Assembly (NCBI GenBank): GCA_021414305.1
Contig: JAIOOS010000029.1
Coordinates: 248,001-312,000 of the forward strand
Length of the DNA stretch: 64,000 nt
Source of the DNA: Burkholderiales bacterium
Lineage (GTDB): Bacteria > Pseudomonadota > Gammaproteobacteria > Burkholderiales > Burkholderiaceae_C
Direction: 5' to 3'
Shown here: positions 55,673 to 62,111 of the stretch, one piece after another
Position numbering within the stretch: the first letter of the stretch is position 1
Layout: every line of letters begins with the position of its first letter
Made by a program: the position numbers and the translations under genes
The notes under the pieces: model-generated
Seen by the model: the letters and a program-made list of their open reading frames with translations, nothing else
Databases searched by the model: none
Told to the model about the DNA's origin: nothing

Positions 55673-56861
55673 GGCGGGCTGGCTCGAGTGGTCGTCGTTC
55701 GGGGTGCTGGTCGCGGCGCTCCTCGTCATCGACATCGCCTATGCCAGCCGGGGCGAGCGCGGCCGCTCGGTGCGGAAGGCCTGGACCTGGAGCCTGATCT
55801 GGATCGGCGTGTCGCTGGCCTTCGGCGCGTGGATCGCGCTGCGCCTCGGATCGGAGGCCGGGCTCGCGTACCTGACCGCGTACGTGCTCGAGAAGTCGCT
55901 GTCGATCGACAACCTCGCCGTGTTCGCGGTGGTGTTCGCCCAGACCGGCGTTCCCCCCGCGCTGCAGTCGCGGGCGCTTGTCTGGGGCGTGCTCGGCGCG
56001 CTCGTCATGCGGGCGCTGCTGATCGCCGTCGGCATCTACGTGCTCGAGCGCTTCCACTGGCTGGTGTATCCGTTCGGCGCCCTGCTCGCCTATGCCGCCG
56101 TGCAGACGCTGCGCGGCGAGGCCGGCAAGCGGCCGTGGGTCGAGGCGACCTGCGCGCTGTGCAGCAGCTGGATATCGCGCTTCGTTCCGATCGTCGGCCA
56201 GCTTCACGGCGAGCGCTTCATCGCCAGGATCGACGGCAAGCGCTTCGCCACGCCGCTGCTGGTGGCGCTGATCGCGATCGAGTCGGCCGACCTGGTGTTC
56301 GCGGTCGACTCCATCCCGGCGGTGCTCGCGGTGACGCGCGATCCGTTCCTCGTGTACTCCTCGAACATCTTCGCGCTGCTCGGGCTTCGCGCCCTGTACG
56401 GCGTCGTCGGCGACCTGTTCGCCCGCTTCTGGTACCTGCGCGTGGGGCTGGCGGCGCTGCTCGGCTTCGTCGCGCTGAAGCTGGTGCTGTCCGACGTGGT
56501 CCACATCCCTTCGACCCTCTCGCTCGCGATCATCGTCTTCATCCTCGGGACCGCCGGGCTCGCATCGTGGCTTCTGCCGCATCGCTCCCGGGGCGCCGCC
56601 GCGGCGGCCAGCGCCTGCTCGCACCTCGACCAGGTCCAGGTGGAGGAGCCGAGCGGCCACGCCTGCCTGCAGTGCGTCGCCGCCGGCGACACCTGGACCC
56701 ACCTGCGCATGTGCCTGACCTGCGGCCAGGTCGGCTGCTGCGACGATTCGAAGAACAAGCACGCGACGGCGCACTTCGAGGCGACCGGTCATCCGCTGAT
56801 CCGCTCGATCGAGAAGGGCGAGAGCTGGCGCTGGTGCTACGTCGATCGCGTGGACTTCTGA
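55665..56861 (+). CDS. TerC family membrane protein fused to a UBP-type zinc finger
   Basis: A 398-residue fusion. Residues ~1-305 form a TerC/Alx membrane domain of about nine helices, with the family's acidic motifs EKSLSIDNLAVFAVVF and ESADLVFAVDSIPAVLAVTRDPF, associated with metal ion (Mn, Te resistance) handling. Residues 318-398 form a ZnF-UBP domain with Cys318, His320, Cys334, Cys337, Cys350, Cys353, Cys358/359, His366, His370 and His376, plus HLRMCLTCGQVGCC and ATGHPLIRSIEKGESWRWCYVD. In eukaryotes this finger binds ubiquitin C-termini; in bacteria its partner is unknown. Confidence 0.9.
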   Translation: MREAGWLEWSSFGVLVAALLVIDIAYASRGERGRSVRKAWTWSLIWIGVSLAFGAWIALRLGSEAGLAYLTAYVLEKSLSIDNLAVFAVVFAQTGVPPALQSRALVWGVLGALVMRALLIAVGIYVLERFHWLVYPFGALLAYAAVQTLRGEAGKRPWVEATCALCSSWISRFVPIVGQLHGERFIARIDGKRFATPLLVALIAIESADLVFAVDSIPAVLAVTRDPFLVYSSNIFALLGLRALYGVVGDLFARFWYLRVGLAALLGFVALKLVLSDVVHIPSTLSLAIIVFILGTAGLASWLLPHRSRGAAAAASACSHLDQVQVEEPSGHACLQCVAAGDTWTHLRMCLTCGQVGCCDDSKNKHATAHFEATGHPLIRSIEKGESWRWCYVDRVDF

Positions 56862-56910
56862 GCCCGGGGCCGGGCACGCCGGCGGCGCCGGTGCTACGCT
56901 CGCGGCCGCG

Positions 56911-57237
56911 ATGAAGGCATTGCTGCGCACTTGGCGTCTGCTCGTTCTCGTGGCCGCGGTCCTGATCGCGCCCGAGGCGGCGCTGCTGCATGCACTGGCG
57001 CACGACCTCGAAGGCCGAACCTCGAGCGAGGCCGGCGAGAAGCGCCATCACACGGTCGCCAAGGTCTGCAGCACCTGCCTCGCCGGTGCGCAGGTCGGCG
57101 GCTCGCTGCCCTCGCGCTTCGCCTGGCTGCTCGAGACGCACGAGCAGGTGGAGCAGGCCGCGATGCCGGCGATGGCCTCGCCGGCGCGTCATGCGGCCGT
57201 CTTCCAGGCCAGGGCTCCTCCGCTCGCCACGATCTGA
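56911..57237 (+). CDS. His/Cys-rich exported protein (DUF2946-like) of the zinc operon
   Basis: A 108-residue protein with an N-terminal hydrophobic signal (LLRTWRLLVLVAAVLIAPEAALLHALAH), then HALAH, KRHH and CSTC clusters that could bind metal, and a Pro/Ala-rich tail. Similar small proteins precede zinc-uptake genes in Burkholderiales. It is followed by two hairpins and the outer-membrane protein gene. A metal-buffering or sensing role is inferred. Confidence 0.65.
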   Translation: MKALLRTWRLLVLVAAVLIAPEAALLHALAHDLEGRTSSEAGEKRHHTVAKVCSTCLAGAQVGGSLPSRFAWLLETHEQVEQAAMPAMASPARHAAVFQARAPPLATI

Positions 57238-57243
57238 CTGAGC

Positions 57244-57285
57244 GTCCCCTCGGGGACTCGTGCGGCGCGCTTTCCGTCGCGCCGC
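57244..57285. promoter_or_regulatory. two tandem stem-loops in the zinc-operon leader
   Basis: First stem GTCCCC/GGGGAC with a 2-nt loop (57244-57257); second stem GCGGCGCG/CGCGCCGC with an 8-nt loop (57262-57285). They lie between the DUF2946-like stop and the outer-membrane protein start, 27 bp before the latter. No U tract follows the second stem. They could set the relative expression of the genes on either side. Confidence 0.45.
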
Positions 57286-57312
57286 TGTCATGTCGTTGCA
57301 CAGGAGCCTTTC

Positions 57313-58791
57313 ATGTCCTCTGTTCACACGGTCGTCGGCCTTGCCGTGGCCGCCTCGTGCTGCATCCCGCTCTCCTCCGTCGCCGCGGACGAGGCCGATG
57401 CGGCGTTCCAGCTGCAGCAGCTCAAGGATCAGGTCGCCGAGCTGCGCCAGGGCTACGAACTGCGCCTGCAGGCACTGGAGCGACGCATCGCCGAGCTCCA
57501 GTCGGCCGCGACCAGGTCGCCCTCGGCCGGCGCGTCGGCCCAGTCGGCGCCCGTGGTCGCGTCCGCAGCCGCGCCGGCGGCCGCACCTTCACCCGCGGCC
57601 GTGCCGGCACCCGTCGCCACGTCACCGGCTGGCGGCTCGGCCTCGGCATTCAATCCCGCCATCTCGCTGATCCTCGCGGGCACCTACGCCAACCTGTCGC
57701 TCGACCCGGCAACCTATCGCCTGCAGGGCTTCATCCCCAGCGGCGGCGAGGTCGGCCCGGGGCGACGCGGATTCAATGTCGGCGAGTCCGAGCTCGGCAT
57801 CAGCGCCGCCATCGATCCGATGTTCTCCGGGCGCCTCACCGCGGCGCTCGCCGCGGACAACAGCGTCGGCGTCGAGGAGGCCTGGTTCGAAGGGCAAGGC
57901 CTGTTCGAAGGCGCGACGATCCGCGCCGGCCGGTTCCTGTCGTCGATCGGCTACCTCAACGACCACCACGCGCACACCTGGGACTTCGTCGACGCGCCGC
58001 TGGCCTACCAGGCCTTCTTCGGCGGGCCGATCAAGACCGACGGCCTGCAGCTGCGCTGGCTGGCGCCGACCGAGCGCTTCTTCGAGCTCGGCGCGGAGAT
58101 CGGCGCCGGCGCGAGTTTCCCCGGCAGCGACAGCGGCCGCAACCGGATCGGATCGACCGCGCTCTTTGCTCACGTCGGCGACGACCTCGGCAGCGACGCG
58201 AGCTGGCGCCTCGGCGCGTCCTTCCAGCACTACCGCGCCAACGATCGCCCCTACGACGACGTGAACGCCGCGGGAACGACGGTCGGCAACGCCTTCACCG
58301 GCACGAGCCGCACCTGGGGGCTGGACGCGATCTACAAGTGGGCGCCCGGCGGCAACGCCCGCAGCACGAGCCTCACGCTCCAGGGCGAGTACTTCCGGCG
58401 CGCCGAAAGCGGCAGCCTGAGCTACGACACGCAGGCGCAGGCCGGCGGGCCGGCGAGTGGCAGCTATGCCTCCGCACAGAGCGGCTGGTACGCGCAAGCC
58501 GTGTACCAGTTCATGCCGCGCTGGCGCCTCGGCGCCCGCTACGACCGCCTCGATTCGGGCACGCCGAAGGTCGGCCTCGTCAGCGACGGCACGCTCGCGC
58601 CGGCCGACTTCTCGATCCTGCAGCCGGCCCGGCCGTCGCGCGGCACGCTGATGCTCGACTGGTCGCCCTCGGAGTTCAGCCGGCTGCGCCTTCAGCTCGC
58701 GGCCGACCGCAGCCGCTCGACCGAGACCGATCGGCAGGTCTTCCTTCAATACATCATGAGCCTGGGTGCGCACGGCGCTCACCAGTTCTAG
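57313..58791 (+). CDS. outer-membrane beta-barrel protein of the zinc operon
   Basis: A 492-residue protein with a signal peptide (MSSVHTVVGLAVAASCCIPL-type leader), a coiled-coil segment (FQLQQLKDQVAELRQGYELRLQALERRIAELQ region), an Ala/Pro-rich linker and a long C-terminal barrel region with alternating strands (SASFNPA, GQGLFEGATIRAGRF, SWRLGASFQHYRAND). It ends in Phe (GAHQF), as outer-membrane proteins do. It is a porin-like channel, probably for zinc or zinc complexes, judged from its place directly before znuA. It is not an obvious TonB receptor: no plug or TonB box is visible. Confidence 0.75.
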   Translation: MSSVHTVVGLAVAASCCIPLSSVAADEADAAFQLQQLKDQVAELRQGYELRLQALERRIAELQSAATRSPSAGASAQSAPVVASAAAPAAAPSPAAVPAPVATSPAGGSASAFNPAISLILAGTYANLSLDPATYRLQGFIPSGGEVGPGRRGFNVGESELGISAAIDPMFSGRLTAALAADNSVGVEEAWFEGQGLFEGATIRAGRFLSSIGYLNDHHAHTWDFVDAPLAYQAFFGGPIKTDGLQLRWLAPTERFFELGAEIGAGASFPGSDSGRNRIGSTALFAHVGDDLGSDASWRLGASFQHYRANDRPYDDVNAAGTTVGNAFTGTSRTWGLDAIYKWAPGGNARSTSLTLQGEYFRRAESGSLSYDTQAQAGGPASGSYASAQSGWYAQAVYQFMPRWRLGARYDRLDSGTPKVGLVSDGTLAPADFSILQPARPSRGTLMLDWSPSEFSRLRLQLAADRSRSTETDRQVFLQYIMSLGAHGAHQF

Positions 58792-58801
58792 GAGAAGCGC
58801 C

Positions 58802-59707
58802 ATGACGCTGCATTCGCGATCCCTTCTGCTCGCCGCCCTCGCGGCGGTATCAATTCAAGCGCAGGCCGTCCTCAACGTCGTTGCCTGCGAGCCCGAGTGG
58901 GCCGCGCTCGCAACCGAGCTCGGCGGCGACAAGCTCAAGGTCAGCTCGACGACCACCGCCCTGCAGGACCCGCATCACATCGAGGCGCGGCCCAGCCTGA
59001 TCGCGCGCATGCGCGGCGCCGACCTGCTGGTCTGCACCGGCATGGAGCTCGAGGTCGGCTGGCTGCCGGTACTGCTCCAGCAGTCGGCGAATACGAAGCT
59101 GGCATCGGGCGCGCCGGGCAACTTCGAGGCCGGCCGCTTCGTGACGCCGCTCGACGTGCCGGCGCGGCTCGATCGCAGCGACGGCGACGTCCATGCCGCC
59201 GGCAATCCGCACATCCAGCTCGATCCGCGCAACATCCTGAAGGTGGCCGCGGCGCTGAGCGAACGCCTCGGCCAGATCGATGCCGCCAACGCACCCGTCT
59301 ACCGGGACCGCTTCCGTTCCTTCGCCAGCCGCTGGAGCGAGGCGACGCGCAAGTGGGAGCAGCAGGCGCAGCCGCTGCGCGGGCTGCCCGTGGTCGCGCG
59401 GCACAAGAACATGACCTACCTCTGGAGCTGGCTCGGCGTGCGAGAGGTCGCGACGCTAGAGCCCAAGCCCGGCGTCGAGCCGAATGGCGGGCAGCTCAGC
59501 CTCCTGAAGACCCAGCTCGCGGCGCAGCCGGCGAAGATGGTGGTGCGCGGCGCATACGAGGATCCGCGCGCCTCGCGCTGGCTCTCCGAGCAGGCCGGCA
59601 TCCCGGAGGTCGTGCTCCCGTTCACGGTCGGCGGCAACGACAAGGCCGCCGATCTGTTCGGCCTCTTCGACAGCACGCTGTCCCTGCTTCTGGCGGCGGC
59701 GAAGTGA
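58802..59707 (+). CDS. znuA: zinc/metal ABC transporter substrate-binding protein (ZnuA-like)
   Basis: A 301-residue cluster A-I metal-binding protein with signal peptide MTLHSRSLLLAALAAVSIQAQA. Candidate metal ligands are the His in QDPHHIEARPS, His in GNPHIQLDP, and HKNMTYLWSWLG, with a late acid in FTVGGNDKAAD. The usual His-rich loop of many ZnuA proteins is absent. Its stop overlaps the permease start (GTGA). Confidence 0.88.
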   Translation: MTLHSRSLLLAALAAVSIQAQAVLNVVACEPEWAALATELGGDKLKVSSTTTALQDPHHIEARPSLIARMRGADLLVCTGMELEVGWLPVLLQQSANTKLASGAPGNFEAGRFVTPLDVPARLDRSDGDVHAAGNPHIQLDPRNILKVAAALSERLGQIDAANAPVYRDRFRSFASRWSEATRKWEQQAQPLRGLPVVARHKNMTYLWSWLGVREVATLEPKPGVEPNGGQLSLLKTQLAAQPAKMVVRGAYEDPRASRWLSEQAGIPEVVLPFTVGGNDKAADLFGLFDSTLSLLLAAAK

Positions 59708-60486
59708 GCTGGTCCGAGATCGATCTGGCCATCCTGCTGCCGGCGTTCGCCGCCGGCGTGCTGGTGCTCGCGACCCACGTGCCGCTGGGAGCGCAGGTGC
59801 TGAAGAAGGGCATCGTCTTCATCGACCTGGCGATCGCGCAGATCGCCGGCCTGGGCGTCATCGTCGCGGGGATGTTCGAGCTCGCGCCGGGCGGCTGGCA
59901 GGTGCAGCTCGCGGCCGCGATCGCCGCCTGCCTCGGCGCCCTGCTCCTCACCTGGACCGAGAAGAAGTGGCCCGAGGTGCAGGAGGCGCAGATCGGCGTG
60001 CTGTTCGTTCTCGCCGCTACGGCGGGCATCCTCCTTCTGGCGAAGAACCCGCATGGCGGGGAGCATCTGCGCGACCTGCTCGCCGGCCAGATCCTCTGGG
60101 TGAGCTATGCCCAGCTCGCCCTGCCGCTGCTCGTCACGCTGGTGGCGCTGGCCGTGCTGCGGATCCTGCGCGAGCGGCTCTCCCGCGTCGGCTTCTACCT
60201 CCTGTTCGCGCTCGTCGTCACCGCCTCGGTGCAGCTGGTCGGCGTCTACCTGGTCTTCGCCACGCTCATCGTCCCGGCGCTCGGCGCGCGCAAGCACCCG
60301 GAGCGCCGGCGCCTTGCCGTGGCCTATGGCGTCGGCGTCGCCGGCTATGCGGCGGGGCTGCTGCTCTCCGCGGCGCTCGACCTGCCGACGGGCGCGATGG
60401 TGGTGTGGTGCCTCGCGGCGCTGGCCGCCGCCGCCCAGGCGGCGGCGCCCGCGAGCCGCCAGAGCGACCCGCTCAGTCGAGGCTGA
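59704..60486 (+). CDS. znuB: zinc/metal ABC transporter permease (ZnuB-like)
   Basis: A 260-residue permease of the ABC-3 family with about eight helices; FIDLAIAQIAGLGVIVAGM and the later LVGVYLVFATLIVPALGAR are typical. The start is GTG 59704, overlapping znuA by 4 bp. No ATPase gene is adjacent. The gene end overlaps the convergent DUF6494 gene by 14 bp (60473-60486). Confidence 0.88.
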   Translation: MSWSEIDLAILLPAFAAGVLVLATHVPLGAQVLKKGIVFIDLAIAQIAGLGVIVAGMFELAPGGWQVQLAAAIAACLGALLLTWTEKKWPEVQEAQIGVLFVLAATAGILLLAKNPHGGEHLRDLLAGQILWVSYAQLALPLLVTLVALAVLRILRERLSRVGFYLLFALVVTASVQLVGVYLVFATLIVPALGARKHPERRRLAVAYGVGVAGYAAGLLLSAALDLPTGAMVVWCLAALAAAAQAAAPASRQSDPLSRG

Positions 60487-60679
60487 TCTCGCCCTCGAAC
60501 GTCACGCTCAAGGCCAGGCCCGGGATGTCGAGCGTCATCGTCGCCGGCAGGCGGGCGTTGCCCGGCACGCTGGCCGAAGCCAGCGCCTTGGCGACGGCCT
60601 GCTCGATCTCGCGCTGCGAGCTCACGCCGACCATCTTCAGGAACTTGCGGATGCTGATGTTGAAGTTCTCGTCGTTCAT
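60473..60679 (-). CDS. DUF6494 family protein
   Basis: A 68-residue protein matching the DUF6494 pattern: MNDENFNISIRKFLKMVGVSSQREIEQAV at the N-terminus (SIRKFLKxVGVxSQREIE), then LPATMTLDIPGLALSVTFEGEI. It appears to combine a helical half with a short beta half. Function unknown. It is transcribed toward, and overlaps by 14 bp, the end of znuB, and lies 47 bp downstream of the LysR gene on the same strand. Confidence 0.85.
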   Translation of the reverse strand: MNDENFNISIRKFLKMVGVSSQREIEQAVAKALASASVPGNARLPATMTLDIPGLALSVTFEGEISLD

Positions 60680-60726
60680 GGATGGCTCCGAAGGTGGTCG
60701 AACGGAAAGGTTAAACCTTGCCGGCC

Positions 60727-61665
60727 CTACAGGGAGGGATCGAACGGCACGATCTGCCCGATCAGCGCCGCGCCGTCGCTGATCAGGAAATCCTTGAAGG
60801 CCTGCGCCACCGGCGGCAGGCGCTTGTTGCGCCGATGAACCACGTACCAGTTCAGCATCAGCGGAAAGCCGCGCACATGCACGAGGCACAGGCTCTTGGC
60901 CTTCAGCTCCTGGCTGATGGTGTGCGCCGAGAGAAAGCTGATGCCCATGCCGGCGATCACCGCCTGCTTGATGGTCTCGGTGCTGCGAATCTCCATCGCG
61001 ATGCGGATGTCGCCCATGTGCTCGCCGAAGCCCTCCTCCATCGACTTCCAGGTGTCCGAGCCCTTCTCGCGCACGACGAAGCTCTCGCGCATCAGCGTGG
61101 CCATGCCAACCTTCTTCCTGCCGACCAGCGGATGGTTCGGCGCGGCGACGATGACGTACGGGTGCGGCGCGAACGGCTGGCTCTCGGCGTCGGCGTCGGC
61201 CGGAGGTCGCACCATGATCCCGAGATCGGTGAGGTTGTCGGCGATCTGGGCGAGCAGCCCCTCGCGGTTGTGAATCGTGAAGTTCAGGACCACGCCGCTG
61301 TGGCGGCCGGCGAACTCGACAAGCAGGCGGGGAAAGAAGTAGTCGCCGGCGCTGATCACGCCGACGTTGAGCCGGCCCCCGGAGACGCCCTTGAACTGCG
61401 TCATCGCGTTCTCGGCCGCCTCGAACTGCTGGATGATGACGCGGCTGATCCGCAGCAGCTCGGTTCCCGCCGGCGTCAGGTAGATCTTCTTGCCGAACTG
61501 CTCGAAGAGGGCATTGCCGGCGTGCTCTTCGAGCTTGCCGACCTGCAGCGAGACGGCCGGCTGGCTCAGGAACAGCTCTTCGGCGGCACGCGAGTAGCTG
61601 AGCAGGCGCGCAACCGCCTCGAAGACCTTCAGCTGGCGCAGCGTCGCGTTCTTCACCGGCGGCAC
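60727..61665 (-). CDS. LysR family transcriptional regulator (CbbR/FdsR-like)
   Basis: A 312-residue LysR protein. The N-terminal HTH is LRQLKVFEAVARLLSYSRAAEELFLSQPAVSLQVGKLEEHAG; the effector domain runs GGRLNVGVISAGDYFFPRLL and onwards. CbbR-like details include NREGLLAQIADNLTDLGIM and the NHPLVGRKKV stretch. It is 12 bp downstream of the small unknown gene that follows formate dehydrogenase, so it probably regulates that operon in response to formate or C1 metabolites (inference). Confidence 0.92.
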   Translation of the reverse strand: MPPVKNATLRQLKVFEAVARLLSYSRAAEELFLSQPAVSLQVGKLEEHAGNALFEQFGKKIYLTPAGTELLRISRVIIQQFEAAENAMTQFKGVSGGRLNVGVISAGDYFFPRLLVEFAGRHSGVVLNFTIHNREGLLAQIADNLTDLGIMVRPPADADAESQPFAPHPYVIVAAPNHPLVGRKKVGMATLMRESFVVREKGSDTWKSMEEGFGEHMGDIRIAMEIRSTETIKQAVIAGMGISFLSAHTISQELKAKSLCLVHVRGFPLMLNWYVVHRRNKRLPPVAQAFKDFLISDGAALIGQIVPFDPSL

Positions 61666-61677
61666 CCGCCGCTGGCT

Positions 61678-62004
61678 TCAGGCGCCGAGTTCGCCCGAGA
61701 GCGTTTGCGACCAGTCGAAGGGCCTCGCCGGCGCGGCGGCACTGCGGCTGCGGTGCTGGAGCTGCTTCTGCCCGATGAGCTCGACCAGGAACTCGGCGTC
61801 GTAGGCCTTGAGAAGGTGCGGCTGCCGCGCCGAGAGGTAGTGGCGGATCCGCTCGGCCTCGTTCGCGCTTCGGCGTGCCAGCTCGTCATAGGTCGCGCTG
61901 TCCCAGTGCCATCTGAATCCGAGCTCGTAGAACGCGGCGTTGTAGGCGTTGCGCTCGAGCTCGGCTCCGCTCGACCCGCTTTCGATATCGCTCCCGTAGC
62001 CCAT
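61678..62004 (-). CDS. conserved small protein of the formate dehydrogenase operon (unknown)
   Basis: A 108-residue soluble helical protein: GAELERNAYNAAFYELGFRWHWD, ERIRHYLSARQPHLLKAYDAEFL, with a Pro/Arg-rich C-terminus. The Tyr/Trp/His-rich centre (FYELGFRWHW) is unusual. A near-perfect Shine-Dalgarno AAAGGAGG lies before the ATG at 62004, indicating strong translation. It lies between fdsA and the LysR gene, where FdsC or FdsD is usual, but it does not look like FdsC or FdsD. I do not recognise the family. Confidence 0.75.
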   Translation of the reverse strand: MGYGSDIESGSSGAELERNAYNAAFYELGFRWHWDSATYDELARRSANEAERIRHYLSARQPHLLKAYDAEFLVELIGQKQLQHRSRSAAAPARPFDWSQTLSGELGA

Positions 62005-62008
62005 GAAA

Positions 62009-62017
62009 TCCTCCTTT
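62009..62017 (-). promoter_or_regulatory. strong Shine-Dalgarno site
   Basis: The minus strand reads AAAGGAGGA ending 4 bp before the ATG at 62004. It is the best ribosome site in the window and fixes the start of the small unknown gene rather than the in-frame ATG 20 codons upstream. Confidence 0.8.
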
Positions 62018-62093
62018 AACGACCGCTTCGGCCATGCGTTGCAGGAGGAATGTAGTGAGGGCAATCAATAAGCGATAGTTTAAGTTTCAAATC

Positions 62094-62111
62094 GTCATCA
62101 TCACTGATGAC
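62094..62111. repeat. inverted repeat GTCATCA-TCAC-TGATGAC after fdsA
   Basis: A perfect 7-bp stem with a 4-nt loop, directly after the fdsA stop on the minus strand, inside an AT-richer 70-bp stretch (62040-62114) that stands out in this GC-rich sequence. No long U tract follows, so it may stabilise the upstream transcript end or attenuate read-through rather than terminate. Confidence 0.5.
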
